DNA of 64,000 nt, from positions 62,001-126,000 of the forward strand of contig NZ_FXAU01000009.1 of the NCBI RefSeq assembly GCF_900177625.1, given 5' to 3'. Under the pieces are notes generated by a model that had not been told where the DNA came from, ran no database searches, and saw nothing but the letters and a program-made list of their open reading frames with translations. A program made the position numbers and the translations under genes. The DNA comes from Sphingobacterium psychroaquaticum (GTDB lineage Bacteria > Bacteroidota > Bacteroidia > Sphingobacteriales > Sphingobacteriaceae). Positions 8,197 through 17,040 of the stretch are shown here, in pieces. Positions within the stretch are counted from its first letter, which is position 1. The number at the start of each line of letters is the position of its first letter.

Positions 8197-10482
8197 CTAT
8201 TTTTTCCATTTCAACCGCAGGCTATTACTCACCACGCTCACACTACTCAATGCCATTGCTGCTCCTGCAATCATAGGGTTTAAAAGAAAACCACTGATCG
8301 GATACAACACACCGGCCGCCACTGGAATACCGATTAAGTTATAGATAAAGGCCCAAAATAGATTTTGCTTAATAGTCGCTACCGTACGTTTCGATAGCCG
8401 GATAGCTTGTGGTATTTTAGTCAGGTCTGATGAAATAATAGTCATCTTAGCCACATCCATTGCGATATCACTGCCCCTCCCCATGGCAATACTCACATCA
8501 GCTGTCGCCAGCGCCGTACTATCGTTAATACCATCACCCACCATCGCCACTATTTTTCCTTGTCGCTGCAATTCCGTCACAAAATCAGCCTTATGTTGCG
8601 GCAATACCTCCGCTTTATAGTGTCTGATACCGGTCTGCTGTGCAATTGACTTTGCGGTCGACTCATTATCTCCCGTAAGCATATAAAGATCGATCCCCAT
8701 GCCCTGCATTTCCTGGATTGCTTGAACAGAAGTAGCCTTGATCTTATCCGAAATAGCGATCACCGAAAGTGCTTGCTGCTGATCGGCGAACCATATAACT
8801 GTTTTAGACTGACTGCCCCACACCTGCGCGAAGCGCTCTAATTCGTCCGATATCGTAATATTATTCTCCTGCAAAAGCTTCCTATTGCCGACATAGTAAG
8901 TCGTCCCGTCAGAAGCCGCCTTTACCCCTTTACCCGTTATACTATCAAACATAGACAAGGTGGTCGGCGGCACACCATCCATATGTTTGACCACGGCCTC
9001 CGCCAAGGGATGTTCAGAAAGTTTTTCCATGCTGAACAAAATACTAGCCGACGTATTATCCTCGTTCAACCACTTCATATCCGACACTTGTGGCCTTCCT
9101 TCGGTAATTGTTCCCGTTTTATCCAGAACAACCACATTGACTTTCTTCGCTAATTCAAGACTTTCAGCATCTTTAATCAAAATCCCCTGTTCGGCCCCCT
9201 TCCCCACACCGACCATAATAGCCGTTGGAGTGGCCAAGCCAAGGGCACAAGGACAAGCGATCACCAAAACTGTCACCGCTGCGAGCAACCCTTGCACCAA
9301 GCCATTATTGCCACCAAAAATAGCCCACAACGCAAAGGTAATGATCGCAATACCGATCACCACGGGAACAAAAATACCGGCAATCTTATCCACCAATTTC
9401 TGTACCGGTGCTTTACTGCCTTGTGCATCTTGAACCATCTTAATAATCTGTGCCAGCATCGTTTCTTTCCCGACCTTGATGGCCTTAAATTGGAAGCTTC
9501 CCTTTTGATTGATTGTACCCGCAAATACTTTCTCGTTTTCCTGTTTTAGTACAGGCACAGGTTCACCACTTAGCATACTCTCATCCACATATGATGTTCC
9601 CGAAACGACCATACCGTCGACCGCAATTTTCTCCCCTGGTTTCACCAGGATGATATCCCCTGGGCTAACTTCTTCGATCGCTTTTTCATGCTCCAATCCA
9701 TCCGACCCTACCACGATAACCGTTTTTGGCTGTAACCCCATCAGCTTTTTTATAGCTGTAGAGGTATTGCCTTTCGCTTTTTCTTCCAATAATTTACCCA
9801 GCAAGATAAATGCAATAATAACTGCAGCAGCTTCAAAATACACATGGGTATCTAAGCCACGATGACGCAAAAAATCAGTAAAAAGCATACTGAATACACT
9901 GAAAATATAAGCTATACCGGTACTCAGGGCGACCAGTGTATCCATGTTCGCCGATCGAAATTTAGCTTGCTTCCAGGCGTTGATAAAAAAATCTTTGCCC
10001 AACCAGAACACAACCGGCGTAGAGAAGGCCCACATTATCTCATTTCCGTAAGGCATATCCATAAAGAACATCCCAATAATAACCACCGGTAAGGATAGTA
10101 TAATCGCCCAGATAGTCTTGCTTTTTAACGCCTGATATTTCTTTTCATGAATGGCTTCGAGGGTTTCTTGTTGCGTGCTTTCCTCTTCGATCAGGAGATC
10201 AAAACCAACAGATTGCACTGTTTTTTGTAGAATATATGGGTCTGTCACCGCAGGCGAAAACTCTACGGTGAGATTTCCTGTGGCAAAGTTTACTGCCGCC
10301 TGGAGAACACCAGGGGCTTGCGCGACAATACTTTCAGCACTCCCTGCGCAAGAGGCACAGGTCATCCCTAGTACAGGAAATGTCTTTTTGACCGACGTTG
10401 TGTCATGGTTGAAGTTACGAGGCTCACTTGCTGCATCTTCCAAGGAGATCTCAGCTATTTCTTTATTGTTATGGGTTGCCAT
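8197..10482 (-). CDS. copA: Copper-translocating P-type ATPase (P1B-1)
   Basis: Inner-membrane pump that exports Cu(I) using ATP. Domain order in 761 aa: one N-terminal HMA domain with GMTCASC (C42, C45); paired hydrophobic helices near 125-200; actuator loop with SGEP near 305; the metal-translocating CPC motif (C410-P-C412); phosphorylation motif DKTGT with D454; SEHPLAEA of the N-domain; TGDN; and GDGIND of the P-domain. It ends with helices carrying YN and MxxSS motifs (NLIGIPVAAGVLYP, MALSSVSVVS), which mark the Cu(I) group. The CopZ-like chaperone lies just downstream. No metal regulator gene is adjacent, so control is not visible. Confidence 0.95.
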   Translation of the reverse strand: MATHNNKEIAEISLEDAASEPRNFNHDTTSVKKTFPVLGMTCASCAGSAESIVAQAPGVLQAAVNFATGNLTVEFSPAVTDPYILQKTVQSVGFDLLIEEESTQQETLEAIHEKKYQALKSKTIWAIILSLPVVIIGMFFMDMPYGNEIMWAFSTPVVFWLGKDFFINAWKQAKFRSANMDTLVALSTGIAYIFSVFSMLFTDFLRHRGLDTHVYFEAAAVIIAFILLGKLLEEKAKGNTSTAIKKLMGLQPKTVIVVGSDGLEHEKAIEEVSPGDIILVKPGEKIAVDGMVVSGTSYVDESMLSGEPVPVLKQENEKVFAGTINQKGSFQFKAIKVGKETMLAQIIKMVQDAQGSKAPVQKLVDKIAGIFVPVVIGIAIITFALWAIFGGNNGLVQGLLAAVTVLVIACPCALGLATPTAIMVGVGKGAEQGILIKDAESLELAKKVNVVVLDKTGTITEGRPQVSDMKWLNEDNTSASILFSMEKLSEHPLAEAVVKHMDGVPPTTLSMFDSITGKGVKAASDGTTYYVGNRKLLQENNITISDELERFAQVWGSQSKTVIWFADQQQALSVIAISDKIKATSVQAIQEMQGMGIDLYMLTGDNESTAKSIAQQTGIRHYKAEVLPQHKADFVTELQRQGKIVAMVGDGINDSTALATADVSIAMGRGSDIAMDVAKMTIISSDLTKIPQAIRLSKRTVATIKQNLFWAFIYNLIGIPVAAGVLYPISGFLLNPMIAGAAMALSSVSVVSNSLRLKWKK

Positions 10483-10609
10483 TTTTCGATTGTTTTAAAT
10501 TAACAATACAAAATTGGCTACAATATTTTGGTTGGTTGTTACGTAATTATGGAATTGATTTATAAGATTTACTGATCCATCCTATTTGAAACAACCAATA
10601 AATCGGTTT

Positions 10610-11125
10610 TCAACTATTAGATCGCCTAAAGGTAAAATACTTCTGCATCAAAAAACTATATATAGTTATTATTGCCGTACAAATAATTTGAGATGGAGTA
10701 GGATAGAAATGTAAAATCTCAACCAAAACCTTCAGCAACAAATAATTCATCACTAGCGAACCCATGTTCGACACAAAGTACCGCCATAATCGCTTACCTA
10801 AGTCATGGTTTCCGTTGGCATGGAACACCATGAAATAGTTGAAAAAAAATCCAGTAAAAAACGTAATGGCGAATGAAAATAGTAAGGAAAAAATGTGTGG
10901 ACTGATGGTCACCAATCCAAGCACATTGATATTTTGTTTTTGTGTAATAAAATGAAAAGAAACAAAATATAACGCCCAACTTAACAGCACATTGAAACTA
11001 CCCCAAAACAAATATTTGGATCGCTGGTCTCGTAGAATAACATATAATTTTTCCGGTAAAGGAACGAACTTACTGAACACAAAAAACTTTATTAGACTTA
11101 ATTTCACAACGCCTTTCTTCGACAT
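10610..11125 (-). CDS. GtrA-like family membrane protein
   Basis: Small polytopic membrane protein (171 aa, four predicted helices near 40-57, 77-100, 118-134 and 145-160). GtrA-like proteins are thought to move polyprenyl-linked sugars across the inner membrane or to assist cell-envelope glycosylation. Family features seen are the KYLFWGSFNVLLSW start of helix 1, the NYFMVFHANG loop after helix 2, and the conserved C-terminal IYSFLMQKYFTFR. The usual partner glycosyltransferase is not next to it. It is followed on the same strand by nothing closer than copA (127 bp gap), and lies 52 bp after the dipeptidase gene. Confidence 0.75.
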   Translation of the reverse strand: MSKKGVVKLSLIKFFVFSKFVPLPEKLYVILRDQRSKYLFWGSFNVLLSWALYFVSFHFITQKQNINVLGLVTISPHIFSLLFSFAITFFTGFFFNYFMVFHANGNHDLGKRLWRYFVSNMGSLVMNYLLLKVLVEILHFYPTPSQIICTAIITIYSFLMQKYFTFRRSNS

Positions 11126-11177
11126 CGATAAAGATGCGAAAGTAGAGAAATATTATTAAAAGATTGCCCTCTGTCTC

Positions 11178-12257
11178 CTACAACGCCTTTCGCATAAATC
11201 GTAACCAGTTACCATGCGCAATTTGAGCAATATCGTTCTCACTATAGCCACGCGATCGTAGGATTGGAAACACCTTCTGTATATCCGCGATAGTTTCAAG
11301 ATCATACGGACATTGCTCCCTACCGAAAGCACCATCCAGGTCACTTCCTACAGCTACGTGTGCGGTATTACCCGCAAGCTGGCATATATGATCGATATTA
11401 TTTGCCATAATCTCCATATTACACTGCGTACCGAGTGGTGTAGATGTCCCACGGACCCAATTAGGCACCATCATCCAGGCATCCAGTGCCACCCCGATCA
11501 CCGCATCTCGCTCAAGCAGTGCGCGGATCATGTCATCACTAAATTGACGGTTGTGATCCACAAAAGTCCGACAATTATTATGACTCGCCCACACCGGACC
11601 TTTGTATCGGCCGAGGGCATCCCAAAAAGCATCATCATTCAAATGCGTGGCATCAAGAATCATCTGAAGCCGATCCATCTCCGCCAAAAGCGCCACGCCA
11701 TCGGCGTTCAACTTGCCACGCGCATCCGTACCATTGGCATAACGCCCCGGACCATAATGCGCCGGACCAATTGCCCGAAGGCCATCGTTATATGCTTTCT
11801 CGACATAGCTGATATTCACCATCGAATCGGCTCCTTCCAGGCTAAGGATAAAGCCAATTGGTTTATCATTATTATCAGTACCATCCGTCCACTGCGCCAC
11901 ATGCTGATCCAAATCCACCCGATTACGAATCATCCGCAATTGGCCATCCGCCTCCATGGCCTGGTACCAAGCAAGCTGCCCTTGCGTTTGCGCCCATGCC
12001 TGCTCTGGCGAAAGCCAACCCGGGAGCGTACTTCCCGGTTTTACATAACGGGCAATCTGCGTCGCCACCACCAAACCAATATTTCCACGTCGTAGCTCCC
12101 CAAAGGTCACCGTAGCAAGGCCACGATCCGGCTTATCACGCATCCCCTCTTCGCGCGCATTCAACTCCGAAATAGAAACCCGTAGATCCCTATTCCATTC
12201 CATGGCATTCATACTCAGATCAAGATGACCATCTATCAAAAAAGGTTGTTCATTCAT
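11178..12257 (-). CDS. Membrane-dipeptidase-type peptidase (family M19)
   Basis: Zinc dipeptidase of the renal dipeptidase family; bacterial members often accept dipeptides with a D-residue at the C-terminal position. The metal ligands are all visible in 359 aa: H11 and D13 (DGHLDLS), E141 (LSLEGAD), H205 (DATHLND), H226 (WASHNNCR), and the GSDLDGAFG block with D306. No signal peptide is present, so it is probably cytosolic. It is the last gene of a tight operon: only 4 bp separate it from the D-threonine-aldolase-like gene. Context suggests it releases D-amino acids for that enzyme; this is inference. Confidence 0.88.
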   Translation of the reverse strand: MNEQPFLIDGHLDLSMNAMEWNRDLRVSISELNAREEGMRDKPDRGLATVTFGELRRGNIGLVVATQIARYVKPGSTLPGWLSPEQAWAQTQGQLAWYQAMEADGQLRMIRNRVDLDQHVAQWTDGTDNNDKPIGFILSLEGADSMVNISYVEKAYNDGLRAIGPAHYGPGRYANGTDARGKLNADGVALLAEMDRLQMILDATHLNDDAFWDALGRYKGPVWASHNNCRTFVDHNRQFSDDMIRALLERDAVIGVALDAWMMVPNWVRGTSTPLGTQCNMEIMANNIDHICQLAGNTAHVAVGSDLDGAFGREQCPYDLETIADIQKVFPILRSRGYSENDIAQIAHGNWLRFMRKAL

Positions 12258-12261
12258 GCGC

Positions 12262-13368
12262 TTAAAAATTTAGCATTCTATTTCTAGCCATCACCGGCCA
12301 GGTCGTTACTTGTTGTTCATCCTCGATCACCTGTACCCGATCATAAAGAGCAACCGTCGGGCAGATATGTGTAGGTACCGCATACAATGTCGTGCCAAGC
12401 GGGTATACCTGACTATCGTTGACCGTGAGCACCAGGTGTTCCTCACTCTGGAAAGCAGGAACTGCATCCGGTGCATTCAGCATTAGCACTCGTGGTAACG
12501 GGGGATCCGAAGCCACAGCTTTATAGCCTAGATCCACACACACATGCGTTTCATCGATTACCGAGATAACCCGTGTTAAAAGTACTGCAGCATAATCAAA
12601 CTTCTGTTCTGCAATGCGTTGGCGATACCCCCAGTCCCAAAAAACAAAAGTCCCCGGGCTACAGATTACATGGTCTCGTTGCGCGTGGCTCGTAAAGGAA
12701 GGAGATCCGCCAATGACCAGTTTTAAAGGATATTCACATACGGGTTGAAGCAGGTTATAAGCTTCCAACAGCATCGCGTAGCTCGCATCCGATTCCATTT
12801 TACGAACAGCAGGATCCGCATCATGGATGTGCCCATCATACGCATGTAAACCTTCCAACCTGAGGTCGTCCTGCAACTGAAGCTCCTCCCACAGGCTCAA
12901 AACACGCTTAAGCGGTGCGCCCGTACGCCCCATCCCAACATCAAGATCCAAGTAGACCGACAATTTTTTATGTTTTATTTGAGCCGTTGCGCCCAATGCT
13001 TTAATCACATTCACATGATCCACCAGGCATGAAAAATGAGTCTCCGGATACGCGGCTATTAAGTCTACCCACCGTGCTACTTTAGGACCAACCGGTTGAT
13101 AGGCCATCAACACATCGGGTGCACCACTTAACGCAAGCATTTCCGCTTCGGCAATGGTCGAACACTTAAATTGCTGAATACCTTCTGCCAGCATCATCTG
13201 TGATACCTCCAGCATCTTATGGGTCTTTACATGCGGACGAAGGCGAGCCGTATTCCCCGATACCATTTCCTTCAACAAGCGGATGTTCGCTCGCATACGT
13301 TCGGGATATACCAAAAGAGCCGGAGAATCTACGCGGGACACATCCGCTACCTTATACCAATCTGTCAT
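12262..13368 (-). CDS. D-threonine aldolase / D-serine dehydratase-like PLP enzyme
   Basis: Fold-type III (alanine-racemase-like) PLP enzyme of 368 aa. The N-terminal barrel carries the PLP lysine in RPHVKTHK (K48), and the DLDVGMGRTG stretch near residue 143 and HAYDGHIHD near 175 are characteristic. The C-terminal domain has the metal-site pair H334-x-C336 (THICPTVAL) that distinguishes D-threonine aldolases and eukaryote-type D-serine dehydratases from racemases. The reaction is either D-Thr to glycine plus acetaldehyde, or D-Ser to pyruvate plus ammonia. The two cannot be separated by eye. The upstream neighbour is RidA, which hydrolyses the enamine a dehydratase would release, and this favours dehydratase activity. 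Gaps are 3 bp to ridA and 4 bp to the dipeptidase. Confidence 0.87.
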   Translation of the reverse strand: MTDWYKVADVSRVDSPALLVYPERMRANIRLLKEMVSGNTARLRPHVKTHKMLEVSQMMLAEGIQQFKCSTIAEAEMLALSGAPDVLMAYQPVGPKVARWVDLIAAYPETHFSCLVDHVNVIKALGATAQIKHKKLSVYLDLDVGMGRTGAPLKRVLSLWEELQLQDDLRLEGLHAYDGHIHDADPAVRKMESDASYAMLLEAYNLLQPVCEYPLKLVIGGSPSFTSHAQRDHVICSPGTFVFWDWGYRQRIAEQKFDYAAVLLTRVISVIDETHVCVDLGYKAVASDPPLPRVLMLNAPDAVPAFQSEEHLVLTVNDSQVYPLGTTLYAVPTHICPTVALYDRVQVIEDEQQVTTWPVMARNRMLNF

Positions 13369-13371
13369 CCG

Positions 13372-13845
13372 CTAGCCCTCGTGCAGTTCAAATAGTGCTT
13401 CTATTTCTACTGGAATATTGTCCGGTAAAGAGCCAAATCCGACAGCACTGCGTGTACCAATCCCATTTTCCTCTCCCCACACTGCTGCAAAAAGCTCACT
13501 ACAGCCATTGATAATATAGGGATGCCGTTCAAAATCAGGACTACAGTTCACCATGCCCAATACTTTGATAACGCGTTTAATTTTATTCAAGGAACCCAGG
13601 TTGGTTTGGATGGTCGATAACATGGTCAACCCCACTTGTCTAGCCGATAGTTTGCCTGCCTCAGCATCCATATCCACACCAATTCGGCCAATAATTAAAG
13701 TCGCATCATCTTGAACAGGCCCATGTCCCGACAAGTACAAGTACTTCCCATCGATTACATAAGGCTTGTACACCCCTTTTGGAGCTGGAGCTGGCGGTAA
13801 CGTTAATCCCAATTTCTCAAACTGTTCGTCTGCATTATACATCAT
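13372..13845 (-). CDS. RidA-family enamine/imine deaminase
   Basis: RidA (YjgF/YER057c/UK114) proteins hydrolyse reactive 2-aminoacrylate and related enamines made by PLP dehydratases. The product is 157 aa, somewhat longer than E. coli RidA (128). Conserved elements are YLSGHGPVQDD near residue 38, the TRSAVGFGSLP segment with the catalytic-type arginine, and PVEIEALFEL at the end. I chose the ATG at 13845 (MMYNADEQ). An in-frame upstream start at 13944 would add 33 residues overlapping the permease gene and unlike the family. It lies 26 bp after the permease stop and 3 bp before the PLP enzyme gene. Confidence 0.88.
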   Translation of the reverse strand: MMYNADEQFEKLGLTLPPAPAPKGVYKPYVIDGKYLYLSGHGPVQDDATLIIGRIGVDMDAEAGKLSARQVGLTMLSTIQTNLGSLNKIKRVIKVLGMVNCSPDFERHPYIINGCSELFAAVWGEENGIGTRSAVGFGSLPDNIPVEIEALFELHEG

Positions 13846-13871
13846 CTTTATATTTTTTAAGTTAAATTCAT

Positions 13872-15203
13872 TTACACTATCATGGACAAGAGCAGCACCG
13901 CCAATAGGCCTACAATAGAAACAAGTGCCTCCATCACGGACCATGACCGCAGCGTATCTTTCACGGTTAAGCCAAAATATTCTTTAAACATCCAGAAACC
14001 CGCATCGTTAACATGCGAAAACATCAGGCTCCCCGCACCAATTGCCAATACCATTAAATTCGGGTTTACCCCCGAAGATTGCATTAAAGGCAGCAACACG
14101 CTCGCTGCGGTCAGAGCGGCCACTGTTGCCGACCCCACACAACCTCGAATGATCGCTGTAATAGTCCACGCTAAAATCAGCGGGTGGATGGGTAAAGTCT
14201 GAAGGCTCTGTGCCAGTAAAACGCTTACCCCACTCTCTTCCATTACCTGCTTAAAGACACCCGACCCGGCAATGATCAACAAGATCATGGCAATATCTTT
14301 GACGGCCTCTGTATAGATTCCCATAATATTTTTCATGGAACGTCCGCGATAAATACCTAAGGAAAAGGTAGCATAGATAATGGCAATCAGCATCACGATA
14401 GCGGGTGAACCAAAGAAAGTAATAAGCTCGTGTGCGAATGCGTTGGATGTTGGAATAAGATAAGGAAGTATCGTCAGCAATACCAATAAAAATACAGGTA
14501 ATAAAGCGGTAATAAAACTATTCCAGGCAGTCGGCCGACTATAGCTCTCGTATTGTGCATTATTTTCCTGTGGTTGAAACACCTCCGATTCACCGGTTTT
14601 TATCCGACCCAGCGTTTTTCCAAAAATAGGCCCTCCAATAATTATCGCAGGAATAGCCACGATAAGGCCGTAAATTAATGTCATCCCCATATCGGCACCA
14701 AAGAGCACCACTAGTGCAACAGGTGAAGGATGCGGTGGTATGAAACCGTGGGTAACAGACAACGCGGCCAGCATCGGTAAACCGATATAAACCGCGGATA
14801 GTTTATACTTGTAAACAATCGAAAAAATCAAAGGAACTAAGAGTACAAAACCAACGCCATAAAACAAAGGTATTCCCACCACAAATCCCGTAAAAGCCAT
14901 CCCCCACTGGAGGTGCTTGACACCGAACAGCCGCACCATTACGGTTGCAATATTTTCCGCAGCGCCGCTCTCCGCGATAATCTTACCGAGCATTGCCCCC
15001 AGCACAATAATAAGCGTAAGCCCACCCATAATGGCCGCAATTCCTTTCTCGACGGTACCCGGTATTTTTATCAATGGAATGCCCAAAGCAACAGCTGTAA
15101 GCATAGACACGATGAGAAAAGAAAGAAAGGCATTGACCTTGAAATAGGTGATGCTCACAATGAGCAACAACAGGCTTAGGAGTACAATGATAAATACCAT
15201 CAA
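13872..15203 (-). CDS. GntP-family permease (gluconate / D-serine type symporter)
   Basis: Inner-membrane proton symporter of the GntP family, which includes gluconate carriers and the D-serine carrier DsdX. 443 aa, with about 12-14 hydrophobic helices. Family blocks are LGAMLGKIIAESGAAENIA near 70, GIPLFYGVGFVLLVPLIF near 108, THGFIPPHPSPVAL near 150, and GCVGSATVAALTAASVLLP in the last third. It is the first gene of the operon with ridA, the D-threonine-aldolase-like gene and the dipeptidase. A role in D-serine or other D-amino-acid uptake is therefore more likely than gluconate uptake; no gluconate kinase is nearby. An alternative start one codon later is possible (MMVF). Confidence 0.85.
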   Translation of the reverse strand: MMVFIIVLLSLLLLIVSITYFKVNAFLSFLIVSMLTAVALGIPLIKIPGTVEKGIAAIMGGLTLIIVLGAMLGKIIAESGAAENIATVMVRLFGVKHLQWGMAFTGFVVGIPLFYGVGFVLLVPLIFSIVYKYKLSAVYIGLPMLAALSVTHGFIPPHPSPVALVVLFGADMGMTLIYGLIVAIPAIIIGGPIFGKTLGRIKTGESEVFQPQENNAQYESYSRPTAWNSFITALLPVFLLVLLTILPYLIPTSNAFAHELITFFGSPAIVMLIAIIYATFSLGIYRGRSMKNIMGIYTEAVKDIAMILLIIAGSGVFKQVMEESGVSVLLAQSLQTLPIHPLILAWTITAIIRGCVGSATVAALTAASVLLPLMQSSGVNPNLMVLAIGAGSLMFSHVNDAGFWMFKEYFGLTVKDTLRSWSVMEALVSIVGLLAVLLLSMIV

Positions 15204-15418
15204 CGTTTATAATATAGGTTTAGCGATACAGCACTCTCCTCGTGAAAAACGCTGGTTACTTCCTCTAATATAGCAATATATAAGCGAACACAATATAATT
15301 ATTAAAATAAATTCAAAATATGTCAGGGCCTCTCTCCTTGACCTGGCCCTCCCCAAAAAAACAGACCGGACGCACTCTTTTTTCACTTTTTATTCCGTAC
15401 AAACAAGCATACTTTAGG

Positions 15419-15426
15419 TATCTTTG
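15419..15426 (+). promoter_or_regulatory. Putative -7 promoter box of the phosphoesterase gene
   Basis: TATCTTTG matches the TAnnTTTG consensus exactly. It places the transcript start near 15431, downstream of an in-frame ATG at 15424, and so argues for the start at 15481. A -33 TTTG is not obvious. Confidence 0.5.
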
Positions 15427-15480
15427 TTCCAAATTCGAAACACATTGTTTCGGGTTCTTTTACCTACACCTATTCTGCAA

Positions 15481-16959
15481 ATGAAAAAAATAGTACCGCT
15501 CTTGTTCCTGGCTTTTTTTGGTCATACAAGACTTACGGCAACACCAGCCGAATCCCCCGTTAAGAAACACGTTATCATGGGAACCGTTTTTTTAGATGCC
15601 AACAAAAATGGTATACGCGAAAAATCAGAACGTACCTTAAAAAATATTTCTGTATCGAACGGCACCACGATTGTAACCTCCAACAAAAAGGGTGTATTTA
15701 CCCTACACAGTTATACCGGACAAACCATATTCCCCATTCTCCCGACCGGTTATATATCGAGCCATTCCAGCAGTAAAATCGAGAACACAAAATTTCGATA
15801 CATAGACCCGGCTCAAATGAATCCGGATACAATTATAGTGGACATTCCGCTTGTCAAGGAAGTACAGCCTTCCATCTTCCGAATTGGCGCCATCGGAGAT
15901 GTCCAGGTTGATACAGAAGAAGAGCTGTCCTACGCCTCTAAAAGCATCTTTACAGAGTTAACGCAGCGTGAAGATCTACAATTCAACTTGATACTAGGTG
16001 ATTTGGTCAACGACAAGATGCCGCTTATGCCTGCAGTACGTGCAGTAATGGATAAAACAAACGCTCGGTACTGGACGGTACTAGGTAACCATGACAGAAA
16101 TAGCGAAAGCACTCACCTCAATGATGTTTTCACCCGTAACATGGGTGCCGACACCTACGCGTTTAACTACGGAGGGGTACATTTTATTGTCCTGAACAAT
16201 GTCTTTGCGACAGGCAATAGGTCTTACGAAGGCCGAGTCACTGCTGATCAACTTACCTTTTTAGCCGCAGACCTCAAGCGTGTATCTAAGCATACCACGA
16301 TCGTTCTGAGTCAACATATCCCTATGGCATTTACACACAACCAAAAGGAAGTCCTTGCCCTGTTGGAGGGGTATCAGAAGGTATTGATCCTAACCGGCCA
16401 TACACATAACGTGAACCGCTACTTTTTTGACAACGAGCATATCCACGAACTGGGAGCTGGAGCAACCTGCGGCAACTGGTGGCGTGGCGAAAAAGACCGC
16501 GACGGTGTTCCCGATGCTTTAATGCAATGCGGTACACCTAGAGGCTATTTCACTATTGATTTCGACAAAAACGATTATCATATACGATTTAAAGGGGTTG
16601 GTCTTGATGCACAACATCAAATGCGATTGATGATGGATAGTACCCACTTAATTTTAAATGTTTTTGGTGGCAGCAAGTATACCGATGTACAAGTACAGAT
16701 CGATTCCTCGGCATGGATGCCTATGCAGAAAACAAGCCGCGTAGATCCTTTAGTTGGGGACACCCGGAACAAAAACCAATCAAAAGTATATCCGACAGCA
16801 GGAAATACAAGAAATCCACTAGGGACTAAAGAGTCTAGCCATATCTGGCAAATGGAAACCCCGACAGCCTACAAATCAAAAATTTGTCGCATCCGAGTTC
16901 ATGCTAAAGACCGTTTTGGCTTTGCTGCGGAACAGGAGTTTATGATGCATATGCCTTAG
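15481..16959 (+). CDS. Secreted calcineurin-like phosphoesterase with N- and C-terminal beta domains
   Basis: Metal-dependent phosphohydrolase, probably periplasmic, substrate unknown. With the start at 15481 (MKKIVPLLFL) it is 492 aa and begins with a signal peptide. An SdrD-B-like module with DANKNGIREKSERTL covers about residues 30-120. The metallophosphoesterase core follows with GDVQVD, GDLVND, GNHDRN, SQHIPM and GHTHN. The first motif has Gln where many relatives have His, which I believe is normal in this MetallophosN/C subfamily. A beta-rich C-terminal domain completes it. An in-frame ATG at 15424 is rejected because a -7 box overlaps it and it would precede the signal peptide. A strong terminator follows. 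Confidence 0.85.
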   Translation: MKKIVPLLFLAFFGHTRLTATPAESPVKKHVIMGTVFLDANKNGIREKSERTLKNISVSNGTTIVTSNKKGVFTLHSYTGQTIFPILPTGYISSHSSSKIENTKFRYIDPAQMNPDTIIVDIPLVKEVQPSIFRIGAIGDVQVDTEEELSYASKSIFTELTQREDLQFNLILGDLVNDKMPLMPAVRAVMDKTNARYWTVLGNHDRNSESTHLNDVFTRNMGADTYAFNYGGVHFIVLNNVFATGNRSYEGRVTADQLTFLAADLKRVSKHTTIVLSQHIPMAFTHNQKEVLALLEGYQKVLILTGHTHNVNRYFFDNEHIHELGAGATCGNWWRGEKDRDGVPDALMQCGTPRGYFTIDFDKNDYHIRFKGVGLDAQHQMRLMMDSTHLILNVFGGSKYTDVQVQIDSSAWMPMQKTSRVDPLVGDTRNKNQSKVYPTAGNTRNPLGTKESSHIWQMETPTAYKSKICRIRVHAKDRFGFAAEQEFMMHMP

Positions 16960-16985
16960 AACTTTAGGGCTATAGCATAAAACAA

Positions 16986-17024
16986 AAAGGAGGTGTACTA
17001 GACTTTAGTACACCTCCTTTTTTT
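16986..17024. terminator. Bidirectional intrinsic terminator
   Basis: A 15-bp perfect stem (AAAGGAGGTGTACTA and its complement) with a 5-nt loop, followed by T-rich sequence on the plus strand and preceded by A-rich sequence on the left. It separates the phosphoesterase gene from the convergent end of uptake locus 1. Confidence 0.85.
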
Positions 17025-17040
17025 TCACCATACTGTTTTG

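Noticed and set aside
11313..12095. 260-codon plus-strand frame over the dipeptidase gene
   Set aside because: Antisense to the M19 dipeptidase gene, which has all its zinc ligands. Composition is biased to His/Pro/Arg, typical of a shadow frame.
15204..15480. Additional small gene between the GntP permease and the phosphoesterase
   Set aside because: The AT-rich gap of under 300 bp shows no coding pattern and contains the phosphoesterase promoter box.
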